A stretch of 64,000 nt of DNA from the IMG/VR virus record IMGVR_UViG_3300033141_001125, positions 1 through 64,000 of that record; one strand, given 5' to 3'. Of this stretch, positions 1 through 7,613 are shown piece by piece; the first letter of the stretch is position 1; every line of letters starts with the position of its first letter. The notes under the pieces were generated by a model. That model was not told where the DNA came from, ran no database searches, and worked only from the letters and a program-made list of their open reading frames with translations. Made by a program: the position numbers and the translations under genes. The DNA comes from a virus.

Positions 1-493
1 CTACTGGATTGGGCTGCAAGATTCCTAGCCGTGCCTCATCACCAATGATGCGCTGTTCATCATAAGCACCGGACGCAACCAAAGCACAGATGGCCTGTGC
101 TTGCCGCTCAAACTCAGTCATAAAACCAGTGACCAGCGGCCCTTGATCTGGCTGTTCATAGGCCAAAGCCATAACTTGACCGGCGTCTTGATAAGCACTT
201 GCTTGTATTTGTGCGCTTTCCGATCCCTGTGTTACAGAAGCGTTAACAGCAAGTAAACCTACGCCGCGTATTTCCTGCCGCATATTTGCTAGCACGTCAT
301 TTACACATAAAGAAACTTGAAAACGGTTTGATTTGAGAGCGGAGCGCATTTCACCACGTCCACGACGATATATTGAAAGGATTGCCCCACGAGGATGATT
401 TGAGCTTCCTAGAAACTTAGCAAAGCTACTTTTGAGGAATTTGTCATTCTTTCTTGCTTCTTTATGTGCTACTATAAGCGGGTTTTGTGACAT
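1..493 (-). CDS. Putative minor head / head-morphogenesis protein, 3' end cut by window edge
   Basis: The reading frame opens with ATG (MSQNPLIVAHKEAR) and stays open for about 164 codons to the left edge, so the C-terminus is missing. The first 60 residues are basic (many K and R); the rest is helical and alanine rich. It lies a few small genes downstream of the portal, where tailed phages usually keep minor head or morphogenesis proteins. That position is the only basis for the name; no family motif is visible in the part present. Confidence 0.55.
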   Translation of the reverse strand, partial: MSQNPLIVAHKEARKNDKFLKSSFAKFLGSSNHPRGAILSIYRRGRGEMRSALKSNRFQVSLCVNDVLANMRQEIRGVGLLAVNASVTQGSESAQIQASAYQDAGQVMALAYEQPDQGPLVTGFMTEFERQAQAICALVASGAYDEQRIIGDEARLGILQPNPV

Positions 494-510
494 TTTTTAT
501 AGTTTCTTAT

Positions 511-813
511 CTAGTTCTGAGCAAGATTTACTTTTACATCTTCCGGCTTTATATGAATAAGTTTTGCTAATTCATTACAATCTAGATCAAAAATTCCAGT
601 TAGGGTTGTAGTTAAATTTCCATAAAATGCCCATCTCGCAAAGTCTTGCTCAACATCTTGCATAATCTCGATCTGAGAACAGCACTCAGTAATATCTGTT
701 TCCTTTTGCGTATCCGCGTCTATAATTACAATACTTTCTATAATTCCTGTACATACCGCCATATTTTTATACTCCTTTGGAGCTATTAAGTAATCGCTCC
801 CATTCAAAATCAT
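511..813 (-). CDS. Hypothetical acidic protein (100 aa)
   Basis: I prefer the ATG giving MILNGSDYLI because GGAGAG lies 8-9 bases upstream and the ATG overlaps the stop of the preceding small ORF (TGATG). A GTG three codons earlier is also possible. The protein is acidic with no motif I recognise. It sits between portal and the partial head gene, so a head-completion or adaptor role is possible but unproven. Confidence 0.6.
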   Translation of the reverse strand: MILNGSDYLIAPKEYKNMAVCTGIIESIVIIDADTQKETDITECCSQIEIMQDVEQDFARWAFYGNLTTTLTGIFDLDCNELAKLIHIKPEDVKVNLAQN

Positions 814-974
814 CAAGCCCACTCTCCGCCAAGATATGATTCTGCATATAAATCCTCAGCAGTCAATTCTTCGGTTGGTTTTCTTGCAAGCACAGAGCGT
901 TTCAAATACCAATAATAGAGCTTGCGACGCAATCCAAACCATTCACCATAAACCCATCTCAAAAGATACCACAA
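813..974 (-). CDS. Small hypothetical protein with TTG start (53 aa)
   Basis: This frame runs from a TTG right after the stop of the upstream gene to a TGA overlapping the next ATG. The product begins LWYLLRWVYGEWFG and ends LYAESYLGGEWA. It is aromatic and basic at the N-terminus and acidic at the C-terminus. The tight junctions at both ends are the main argument for coding; the start codon is uncertain. Confidence 0.45.
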   Translation of the reverse strand: MWYLLRWVYGEWFGLRRKLYYWYLKRSVLARKPTEELTAEDLYAESYLGGEWA

Positions 975-983
975 TGCTATTTC

Positions 984-1226
984 TCAAAATTGCTCACAAG
1001 GTATTGAAATCTTCCATTTGGAATCCTGATTATTGCCCTCAATAAAAGTTTCATCAATCCATATTTCGTGAGCGTCATTAAGAAACATCGCTGTATAACC
1101 ATGAATGTACTTAAGCTCATCCTTGATTTCATGGTAATCAGTAACCTGTACAGAATGCTGATTGTTTGGTGGCCCGCCATACATCTTTCCAACAAGCAAA
1201 TCTCTCAACACGGTTTTGAAACTCAT
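984..1226 (-). CDS. Hypothetical protein (80 aa)
   Basis: Begins seven bases after the portal stop with GAGGGG upstream. The product (MSFKTVLRDLL...) has no recognisable domain. An alternative frame covering much of the same DNA (977-1195) was rejected because it starts inside this gene, has a less natural composition and lacks its own ribosome binding site. The place directly after the portal suggests a head-related accessory role. Confidence 0.55.
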   Translation of the reverse strand: MSFKTVLRDLLVGKMYGGPPNNQHSVQVTDYHEIKDELKYIHGYTAMFLNDAHEIWIDETFIEGNNQDSKWKISIPCEQF

Positions 1227-1233
1227 ATTTTCT

Positions 1234-2811
1234 TTACCCCTCTTCTCTATCCATTATCAGTCCTGAGCGCATTGCCTGTTGACGTACCTTGAATTCACTG
1301 CTATTAGTGATCTTCGCTATGCGCTCATCGTCCCAACCAACTTCTTTCAAAAACGCTTCAACTCCAACGCCAGCACGTCCGGCAATTTCGGCAGCTTCCC
1401 ACAACATGGAAGCCCGTTCCAGATCATCCAAAAATGATGATTTGAAAACCGGACGATCACCAATAGAATGATTAAGATCACCTTTAGCAAAACTTTCTAA
1501 ATTGAATCCTTCATAGCCTTCATAGCCACGCCACCCACCAATGGCAATAGCCATTTGATGAGCACGCACAAGCGCATCATCATACCGGCTGCGTCGCTCA
1601 ATTATCTTGTCTGAAACTGGTTCGCGTGCTGTGCGCAAAGCCACGCCTGACAATTGACCACGGATTGACATTTTGATTAACTCAAGTTCTGGATAATCGT
1701 CACCAAGTCCGGCAAGCATACGCTCAATTTCGGCACCAACCGCAGCAATGGGCAACGGTGCAAGTAGCGGTGTAACTGTTGCCCCAGGAGGCGCATACAA
1801 AAAATGTTCTTCTTCACGGCCTGGCTGAGGTTTATTTGTTGTAGGAGTAGCGCCTGACATAGTCAGGCTTTGCTTACGCTTGGCCGGGTCTTCAACACCG
1901 GAAGCCAGCCATTTTGAATCTACAGTCTTACGGATTTGGTCATTTAATTTTGACGCAATGTCATCAACTTCGGCGTACTTAATGCGGCCCGTGTGAAGCT
2001 CAGAGTATCCCCAATCTAAGCCCACATCAATATGTGGTATCACGATCAATGGTATGAATCCATAGTCTACAACCCAAGTTGCGGCTTCGCCATTCCAGGC
2101 AAATAATTCGCCATCTTTGTATGTTTGATAGACTACATTTTCACCGTCGCGTGTAGCCACTTCACGATAAGTCACTTCATCATCTGGATTATCTTCATCG
2201 CCTGACAGACGTATTTCTTCAATAGTATAGCTCTTGACATTCCCGAAGAAATCACGCTCAACTTCCAGCAAATTACCTGGATTTATAATCCGCAATGACA
2301 CCTTTTCGTGTAATGGATCGTCAACAATTATAATTCCAACATCACCATAAACGCTACCCCACAAAGTCACTAAGTCTTTCTTGGCCTGCCAGTTCGAGGC
2401 TTGCCATAATTTGGCAATGGGTGCGCGCAAGTTCTCATTTGAAGTCATAATCGGCAATGCACCACCAGTAGTCGCTTGATCGTCAACTATTTCAAGGCGT
2501 CCTGCCCAAATGTGATCGCGCTCGAAGTTACAAATGCGTGTAGCTGGATTGTAAATTCCCCGGATGTATTTGTACAAGCCCTCACGGGTTTTATATGTCT
2601 TTGCCCAAATATGAATAATCTCTTTATACACCGTGTTTTCATAGAATGCCCAAAAGAATTTGTATCTGAACGCCCGTGCTGTCTGATCACTAAAATCTTC
2701 TGGATCAATAATATCAGCACTCAGATACTTGTCTTGGTATGACGTTATTGTAGTTAGCAATGTACTCATAAAATTATTCCAACCTCTACGTAGCCCATCA
2801 AAAATTGCCAC
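1234..2811 (-). CDS. Portal protein
   Basis: A 525-residue protein, the usual size for a portal. It would form the dodecameric ring at the capsid vertex through which DNA is packaged and to which the tail attaches. It contains a central region with many D/E-rich turns and a long C-terminal helical part (around residues 370-480) as in SPP1/HK97-type portals. Its place, several small genes downstream of the large terminase and upstream of head genes, fits. The assignment rests on size, composition and gene order rather than on a short diagnostic motif. Confidence 0.8.
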   Translation of the reverse strand: MAIFDGLRRGWNNFMSTLLTTITSYQDKYLSADIIDPEDFSDQTARAFRYKFFWAFYENTVYKEIIHIWAKTYKTREGLYKYIRGIYNPATRICNFERDHIWAGRLEIVDDQATTGGALPIMTSNENLRAPIAKLWQASNWQAKKDLVTLWGSVYGDVGIIIVDDPLHEKVSLRIINPGNLLEVERDFFGNVKSYTIEEIRLSGDEDNPDDEVTYREVATRDGENVVYQTYKDGELFAWNGEAATWVVDYGFIPLIVIPHIDVGLDWGYSELHTGRIKYAEVDDIASKLNDQIRKTVDSKWLASGVEDPAKRKQSLTMSGATPTTNKPQPGREEEHFLYAPPGATVTPLLAPLPIAAVGAEIERMLAGLGDDYPELELIKMSIRGQLSGVALRTAREPVSDKIIERRSRYDDALVRAHQMAIAIGGWRGYEGYEGFNLESFAKGDLNHSIGDRPVFKSSFLDDLERASMLWEAAEIAGRAGVGVEAFLKEVGWDDERIAKITNSSEFKVRQQAMRSGLIMDREEG

Positions 2812-2815
2812 ATTC

Positions 2816-2974
2816 TTAATCCTTTACAGTAAAGACTTTTCTGTCTGAGAACTCTTGCGCCTTGCCATTGTTCCAATTTTGCACGGGACGCAGATAGCCG
2901 ACAATTCGACTATAAACCTCACACTCAACTTTTTTTTGTGCCGCTTGCTTCTCAACATCTTTCTTTTGTCCCAT
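2816..2974 (-). CDS. Stand-alone anaerobic ribonucleotide reductase (NrdD) C-terminal tail, glycyl-radical-like
   Basis: A 52-residue protein (ATG at 2974; an in-frame TTG lies eight codons earlier). It contains C-E-V-Y-S-R-I-V-G-Y-L-R-P-V followed by WNNGK..EF.DRK. This matches the extreme C-terminus of class III (anaerobic) ribonucleoside-triphosphate reductases of the type with a glycyl radical in an RVxGYLRP loop. No catalytic NrdD body is present here or elsewhere in the window. Similar short ORFs annotated as anaerobic reductase occur in other phages and prophages. It may act as a replaceable radical domain, as YfiD/GrcA does for pyruvate formate-lyase, or it may be an unrelated small protein using the same fold. 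Function is inferred. Confidence 0.65.
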   Translation of the reverse strand: MGQKKDVEKQAAQKKVECEVYSRIVGYLRPVQNWNNGKAQEFSDRKVFTVKD

Positions 2975-3037
2975 ATTCTTACCCGCCTTGAATAACAATT
3001 TGTTTAGTTTGGTTTTGTGCCGTTTTCTAAAATAACG

Positions 3038-3238
3038 CTAATGCGCTTTGTATTTGCATTGACTTACATAATATTTTAATGCCTTATATCTTGGCCTAAT
3101 GCCCAGCAATTCCAAGCGCGCTGACATGCGATGCGCTTTATTATGCTTGCGCTTCCAGAACTTACCAAGATTGCTGCTTCTGCCGTGTGACCACAGCACA
3201 TAATATTCTGGAAAATTGCACGTTCGTCTATTTCCCAC
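3038..3238 (-). CDS. Small basic hypothetical protein (66 aa, GTG start)
   Basis: The product is rich in K, R, H and Y (net strongly positive), with WKRKHNKAHR near the middle, suggesting nucleic-acid contact. It starts at GTG and overlaps the end of the 48-residue gene upstream. No family is recognised. Confidence 0.45.
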   Translation of the reverse strand: MGNRRTCNFPEYYVLWSHGRSSNLGKFWKRKHNKAHRMSARLELLGIRPRYKALKYYVSQCKYKAH

Positions 3239-3374
3239 TTTTTTTATTCTGCTTGCAAGATTGCTCTTTTAGTTTTGCCTTAACTTCATCAGACAAGTTT
3301 TTATCAACTCGCAATAATAAATGAGCGAGCCATTGTGTATGAGTGCGCAAGACTTTTATTTTTTGTACTTGCAT
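3228..3374 (-). CDS. Small hypothetical protein (48 aa)
   Basis: Starts at an ATG inside the 3' end of the upstream gene with GGAG eight bases before it, and ends at 3228. The product (MQVQKIKVLRTHTQWLAHLLL...) has a helical middle and a lysine-rich tail. It is shorter than most gene callers' cut-off, but the ribosome binding site and the overlaps on both sides support it. Confidence 0.5.
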   Translation of the reverse strand: MQVQKIKVLRTHTQWLAHLLLRVDKNLSDEVKAKLKEQSCKQNKKSGK

Positions 3375-3838
3375 TTGGTGAACTCCGCCACCACATCCAT
3401 ATAACCATCCTGATTCATAACCATTTCGGGAGCTTTGTCTAACAATTCATCAGGGTCATTGCCGCCTTCGACAATATGCAAATTTGCAATCTCTATTTCA
3501 TAGATTTCATCATCAATCAGTTGCAAGAGTGATAAAAGCATACCGCGCAATGGAGCTACTGGTATGACACTCTCTAGCCTGTAGGTATAATGTGAATGAT
3601 CCTCAACAGCCGGCGTATTCTCAATAACCGCTTTGAATAATTCTCTGGATAGCTCAAAATTACTTATAAACTGGAAATACTCCCCAGGCTTATTCTCAGC
3701 ACTCTTACCAGCCTCGCCAGAATAAACCACCAAAGTAATCTTGCCAACATCAATATCACCCATGACTTCAGCTTGCAGAAAAGACTTGACTAATGATTTC
3801 GGTATTCTAATTTCTAAGATCGCACAGACCGCTTCCAT
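3356..3838 (-). CDS. Hypothetical protein (160 aa)
   Basis: Well-formed gene with AAGGAAGG seven bases upstream of ATG. The protein is mixed alpha/beta and acidic (EIEIANLHIVEGGNDPDEL). No family is recognised. It lies between the phosphoesterase and portal in a run of co-directional genes. Confidence 0.6.
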   Translation of the reverse strand: MEAVCAILEIRIPKSLVKSFLQAEVMGDIDVGKITLVVYSGEAGKSAENKPGEYFQFISNFELSRELFKAVIENTPAVEDHSHYTYRLESVIPVAPLRGMLLSLLQLIDDEIYEIEIANLHIVEGGNDPDELLDKAPEMVMNQDGYMDVVAEFTKCKYKK

Positions 3839-3918
3839 GATCGCGCCTTCCTTGTGTTAGCGCGACGGTAACGGATGCGCCAGAATAAAGCGGATATGCC
3901 AGTGAATAACCTTCTCAT
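3814..3918 (-). CDS. Possible small basic peptide (34 aa)
   Basis: The ATG overlaps the stop of the phosphoesterase gene (ATGA), and the product is very basic (MRRLFTGISALFWRIRYRR, then K/R rich). It overlaps the start of the next gene. It could be a translational-coupling peptide, or a chance ORF bridging the otherwise uncovered 76-base gap. Confidence 0.3.
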   Translation of the reverse strand: MRRLFTGISALFWRIRYRRANTRKARSWKRSVRS

Positions 3919-4676
3919 TTCACTTCATATTCCTTGCCACGAAAAATACATCTGCGTGGATTATCACCTTTGCCAGTAAAGATCAAATTTTCAACGCTGA
4001 AATGCTGGCTGTCTGCATTGCCCCATTCACTCAGAACGCCAATCCCCTGCGTCCAGTTTGGATGTTTTTTATAATGCGGTTCTAGCTTTTGCAAACAACC
4101 TATTTCCCATCCGCCAACCGCTAATCTTGGGCCTCTTGCTGTGACCGTGCCAACCTTATGATTGTGTCCTATGATCACACTTTGCTGATACATCCGATCC
4201 GCAATTTCTTTTTCAACTGCGCGACCCGCATACTTGCTGTATCTAATCCCGTGTGTAACGATCAGGCGTCCGCCCACAAGCTCAACTTCATCACGCACAA
4301 ATTCAAATTCAAGCTCTTTTAATTTGAGCAATTCTTCAAGTGTAAGTGCTTCTAGACTGTATATCACTGGATGGTTCATCAAATAGCGCAACCATCTTAC
4401 TTCGTGATTGCCGATAATAAATTTGAATTTAGCACCAGATGCAGCAGACTTTATTTCAGTATGCTTTTTATATGCCTCGTCAATACTGCGTTGCAATAAA
4501 AGCCTCACGTCCGGTGCTTCTGTAAAAGTGCTGGCTTCTCTAAAGTCCTCGGAATCGCCATTGATGATAACGTTATCAGGCTTGCAATCTTGGATAATCC
4601 TGCAAGCCAACTCTACTGCTCTATTATCCTGTTCAGGTGCGTGTAAATCTGCGACAATTGCCGTTGTTCGTGTCAT
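3915..4676 (-). CDS. Calcineurin-like metallophosphoesterase
   Basis: A 253-residue protein with the metallophosphoesterase signatures in order: D-L-H at residues 10-12, NGD-S around 40-42, GNHEVR near 108-113, and a C-terminal IIGHNHK. These residues bind two metal ions and hydrolyse phosphomono- or phosphodiesters. In phages such enzymes may act on nucleotides, nucleic-acid ends or signalling molecules; the substrate cannot be told here. It lies upstream of the portal block and downstream of small genes after terminase. Confidence 0.85.
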   Translation of the reverse strand: MTRTTAIVADLHAPEQDNRAVELACRIIQDCKPDNVIINGDSEDFREASTFTEAPDVRLLLQRSIDEAYKKHTEIKSAASGAKFKFIIGNHEVRWLRYLMNHPVIYSLEALTLEELLKLKELEFEFVRDEVELVGGRLIVTHGIRYSKYAGRAVEKEIADRMYQQSVIIGHNHKVGTVTARGPRLAVGGWEIGCLQKLEPHYKKHPNWTQGIGVLSEWGNADSQHFSVENLIFTGKGDNPRRCIFRGKEYEVK

Positions 4677-4681
4677 AAAGT

Positions 4682-4882
4682 TTAATTCTTACCATTTATT
4701 TGTTCATTTATTTGCTTTGTTAATTCTTTTGCAAGATCGTCCGCTTTCACAAATTCTCCATGAATAAGAACATAACCATTTTGTGAGATTTGTACCATAC
4801 AGAGCGCAAAAAATGTAGCACCAAGAACAAAGCCAAATATCATAAAAACAATCGCAGTAATAATCAAGCTAAGTGCGTTCAT
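4682..4882 (-). CDS. Small single-pass membrane protein
   Basis: About 66 residues from the ATG reading MNALSLIIT. Residues 3-30 form one hydrophobic segment (ITAIVFMIFGFVLGATFFAL), followed by a polar tail ending KQINEQINGKN. An in-frame start nine codons earlier is possible. It could be a spanin- or superinfection-type membrane protein, but it is far from the lysis genes and no role is assigned. Confidence 0.55.
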   Translation of the reverse strand: MNALSLIITAIVFMIFGFVLGATFFALCMVQISQNGYVLIHGEFVKADDLAKELTKQINEQINGKN

Positions 4883-5051
4883 TATTATACTTTCTCGCTT
4901 TTCCTTCATTGATCAATTTCTCTGCAACTTCTGGCGCAAGTGGTACTAAATCCCCAACATCCAAAAAACGCTTAACTTCTCCGACTTCAGAAACGCCCGG
5001 ATAATCGTCCCGACGTTCTAAGATTTCAACCCATACAAACTGTGCTGACAT
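4869..5051 (-). CDS. Hypothetical acidic protein (60 aa)
   Basis: Start chosen at the ATG reading MSAQFVWVEILER because AGGCGAGG lies just upstream and it overlaps the previous gene by 26 bases. The product is acidic with a conserved-looking VGDLVPLAPEVAEKLI core, the kind of short sequence often seen in head-tail region adaptor genes. No family is recognised. Confidence 0.5.
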   Translation of the reverse strand: MSAQFVWVEILERRDDYPGVSEVGEVKRFLDVGDLVPLAPEVAEKLINEGKARKYNNERT

Positions 5052-5265
5052 ATTGCCTCGCCTGATCATAGTCAAACCCAGATAAGTTAATAACCGATTG
5101 CTGCCATCCATGAATTGAATGAGCGCGATACAGGTCAATCAATTCAAATGCTTCTTTTTCTGTAACCTGCCATCTTGCAGAGAGTTTTAGTAACTCAATA
5201 TTTGCTTCGTTAGCACATTGCGCCATTGCCAATTGTGCATTTATGCCACGTAATAACAAGGCCAT
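5026..5265 (-). CDS. Hypothetical helical protein (79 aa)
   Basis: Start placed at the ATG reading MALLLRGINAQLAMA, two bases after the upstream stop. The longer in-frame version to 5415 would overlap the upstream gene by almost 150 bases and is unlikely. The product is almost all helix (A, L, E, K rich). No family is recognised. Confidence 0.5.
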   Translation of the reverse strand: MALLLRGINAQLAMAQCANEANIELLKLSARWQVTEKEAFELIDLYRAHSIHGWQQSVINLSGFDYDQARQYVSTVCMG

Positions 5266-5266
5266 G

Positions 5267-5464
5267 CTAAATCTCAATTGGTGTTCTGTCAATGAAACTT
5301 TGATACTCTCTTTCCAAGCTAGCAATATCCCATTGAGATTCAAGAATTGACTCAACACCATCTCTAACAAGCCGCCATTCCGCATTGTCGTATCTATGAT
5401 ATACAATTTTATCACTTGTTACAATAACAATAAAATATACAGGATTTATTTTGTCTATTCTCAT
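5267..5464 (-). CDS. Hypothetical protein (65 aa)
   Basis: Short protein (MRIDKINPVYFIVIVT...) with a beta-rich N-terminus and a helical acidic C-terminus. It begins just after the large terminase stop and ends two bases before the next ATG. No family is recognised. Confidence 0.5.
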   Translation of the reverse strand: MRIDKINPVYFIVIVTSDKIVYHRYDNAEWRLVRDGVESILESQWDIASLEREYQSFIDRTPIEI

Positions 5465-5467
5465 TTC

Positions 5468-6877
5468 TTAGCCCCTCCAATCAGAAATACCAGGATCGCC
5501 CCAATGAGCATTGTTCCCGTGCTGTACCATCAGGCCATAACGTGCCGAGTCATAGAAGTCATCACCGCCATTGCCATCCTCATCACAGTCAACTTTTCTA
5601 ACATCTTCTGGCCGTCTTGGATCGTGTTCCATTGAAACTATAGATTCGCGCAATCTATAACAGCGTTCGTGAACAAACCAAGTGGGCTGTATACCAGACT
5701 CAATATCGCCAAGTCGGTTAAGAATTTCTGCCGCGCCTGAAATTCTATCCATATTAGCGCGCTTGAGTGATCTTCCAAGTAATTCCTCATAATCGTCAGC
5801 CGGGCATTTTCCGTCACGATCTTTTGAGAAAACATCACCGCCAGCATAAATATCTTCTATACGCCAAAGCTCTATGCCATGGCGCTTGAGCATTTCGGTG
5901 TAAGCCCAAACATGCCTTTTTGGTATCCACTTTTGCCTAGCGTGTTCGTCAAAAGTATAAATGATTCCTTCGTGAGTCATACAATGTAAATGGATGACCG
6001 TATAGTGAGTGAACCCATAATCCATTGAGGCCCAAAAAGTCCAGGATGGATCAAGAACTAGATCGCCGCGCCATGTATGAACATCATCTTTCCAAGTTGT
6101 GAAGAATTGACCAGCCGCAATATCCCAATCGCCATAGCGATAAGCACGTAACCGCCACCCAGTGTTTTCCTCAAGTTTTTTTGTATAGCCATCATCAACA
6201 TATGGGTTATCATCCACTGTCATAGGAATAAAACGAGTATCATCCTGAGTGTCGTTTTTATAGGGATCAATAAATGACTTTTTATACCAGGCATGACCTA
6301 TGCCACCAGGATTTGTAGTGCTATAAATTCTTGGTCGCCAGCCAGGTTTTGCACTTCGATTTGAATCACGTAGTGCCCTATGCTTGACCAACGATAGGCT
6401 TGTGTGTTCCTCGATGATGATAATGTCATACTCAAGTCCCAAATAATCATCAACATCGCCTTCGTTAATAAAACCACCAACAAGGCACTTGCTGCCATTT
6501 GGAAGGTACACACAGCCCTCAGAACGGTTATATCTGTGTGGCGTATGCTTCAAAACTGACTTGCGCAAATTCTCAAATTGTTCACGCGCCTTTTTACCGA
6601 CACGTCGTAGATACAAAATTGTTAGACCAGGAAAACGCCAGGCATCATCTAATAATGCTTGAGCAAAAACCAGATGGGATTTGCCGCCACCACGCGCACC
6701 GCCAGCACCTATCTGTGTTGGCCCATCTTCATTATCAGCCCAACGACAAGCCGCATGAAATTCCCACGCCTTTGATGATGCAATGTATCTTTGTTTTATG
6801 AAGTTCTCAAATTGGCCCTTCGGAGAGCCACTTTTGATAGCTGCATCAAGAACATTACTTATTGTTGCCATCGCCAT
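5468..6877 (-). CDS. terL: Terminase large subunit
   Basis: The 469-residue packaging motor with an N-terminal ATPase and a C-terminal nuclease. Walker A is GGARGGGKS at residues 59-67, Walker B with catalytic glutamates is DIIIIEEHT, and the coupling motif is STTNPGG. The RNase H-like nuclease shows acidic residues at MDYGF, AGGDVF and DDFYDSARYG. It would dock on the portal, pump DNA into the prohead and cut it. It overlaps the small subunit gene by 23 bases and is followed by small genes, then the portal. Confidence 0.93.
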   Translation of the reverse strand: MAMATISNVLDAAIKSGSPKGQFENFIKQRYIASSKAWEFHAACRWADNEDGPTQIGAGGARGGGKSHLVFAQALLDDAWRFPGLTILYLRRVGKKAREQFENLRKSVLKHTPHRYNRSEGCVYLPNGSKCLVGGFINEGDVDDYLGLEYDIIIIEEHTSLSLVKHRALRDSNRSAKPGWRPRIYSTTNPGGIGHAWYKKSFIDPYKNDTQDDTRFIPMTVDDNPYVDDGYTKKLEENTGWRLRAYRYGDWDIAAGQFFTTWKDDVHTWRGDLVLDPSWTFWASMDYGFTHYTVIHLHCMTHEGIIYTFDEHARQKWIPKRHVWAYTEMLKRHGIELWRIEDIYAGGDVFSKDRDGKCPADDYEELLGRSLKRANMDRISGAAEILNRLGDIESGIQPTWFVHERCYRLRESIVSMEHDPRRPEDVRKVDCDEDGNGGDDFYDSARYGLMVQHGNNAHWGDPGISDWRG

Positions 6878-7460
6878 ACGCCTTATCTATGAGTGATTGT
6901 AAATTACTATCAATCTCTATTGCCCCGCCGCCCGAACCCGTGATCTCGTTTCTAATTGGAGCATCAAGGCCCATTAGTTTGCGCCTTGCGCCGCTGCAAT
7001 CCATCAGGCATTGCTTTAACCACTCAGCATCACCTTGCAAAAACTCAAGCTGAGTTGTTTGTCCAGTTGGCGCTGGCACCACTTCATCGGTTTGCGAATC
7101 AAGAATATATGAGAATACAGTTGTTATGCTTCTACGTTGCTTCTTTGGAATAGTTCTACCCAAGAATTTAGCTTTTTCTTCTGTCGCGCTTCCAAAGAAC
7201 ACCTCATAACAAAATGCTTGAATTGTATTTATTTCCCTTAACTCTTGAGTGCGCATCAAGTCAAAGTCAACAAGGGAGGATCGTTTCCAATCCTCCCTTA
7301 GACTCTTAATGTCATTCTCGATGGTTGAGACTGACAGATCGTAAACGCGATTAGCACAAAGCTTTTTGCGTATTTCTTTTGCAGTCCATTCTGGATGTAA
7401 TGACATGAGATTTGCAACAAAAGCCCTGTCCTGCTCGCGCTGATCGTTGGTTCTACGCAT
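6855..7460 (-). CDS. terS: Putative terminase small subunit (HTH protein)
   Basis: A 201-residue protein overlapping the large terminase start. Residues 10-60 resemble a helix-turn-helix (NLMSLHPEWTAKEIRKKL, then SVSTIENDIKSL), followed by a helical middle and a C-terminal tail ending NLQSLIDKAYGDGNNK. Small terminases recognise the packaging site through an N-terminal HTH and form rings with the middle helices. Position and layout support the call, but sequence signatures of this family are weak. Confidence 0.7.
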   Translation of the reverse strand: MRRTNDQREQDRAFVANLMSLHPEWTAKEIRKKLCANRVYDLSVSTIENDIKSLREDWKRSSLVDFDLMRTQELREINTIQAFCYEVFFGSATEEKAKFLGRTIPKKQRRSITTVFSYILDSQTDEVVPAPTGQTTQLEFLQGDAEWLKQCLMDCSGARRKLMGLDAPIRNEITGSGGGAIEIDSNLQSLIDKAYGDGNNK

Positions 7461-7464
7461 TTAG

Positions 7465-7584
7465 TTAACTCCGTTTAAACAAGCCGCCGATCCATTTACC
7501 AACAGCTTTAACAGTTCTCTTTACGCGTCCGCCAGCGCCACTTGCAGCACCCCCACTTCTACCCCTACTTCCAAATCCAGCCAT
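7465..7584 (-). CDS. 39-residue cationic glycine-rich peptide
   Basis: A short ORF with one of the strongest ribosome binding sites in the window (AAGGAGGTGA six bases before ATG). The N-terminal half is small and flexible (MAGFGSRGRSGGAASGAGG); the C-terminal half is a cationic amphipathic-looking segment (RVKRTVKAVGKWIGGLFKRS) with no acidic residue anywhere. It lies between the radical SAM gene and the small terminase. The composition recalls membrane-active or nucleic-acid-binding peptides. No homologue is recognised and it is too short for usual gene callers. Confidence 0.6.
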   Translation of the reverse strand: MAGFGSRGRSGGAASGAGGRVKRTVKAVGKWIGGLFKRS

Positions 7585-7613
7585 GTTTCTCACCTCCTTT
7601 TTATTATCAAAAC

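Noticed and set aside
5266-5415. Upstream extension of the 5026-5265 gene
   Set aside because: It would overlap the next gene by almost 150 bases with no ribosome binding site.
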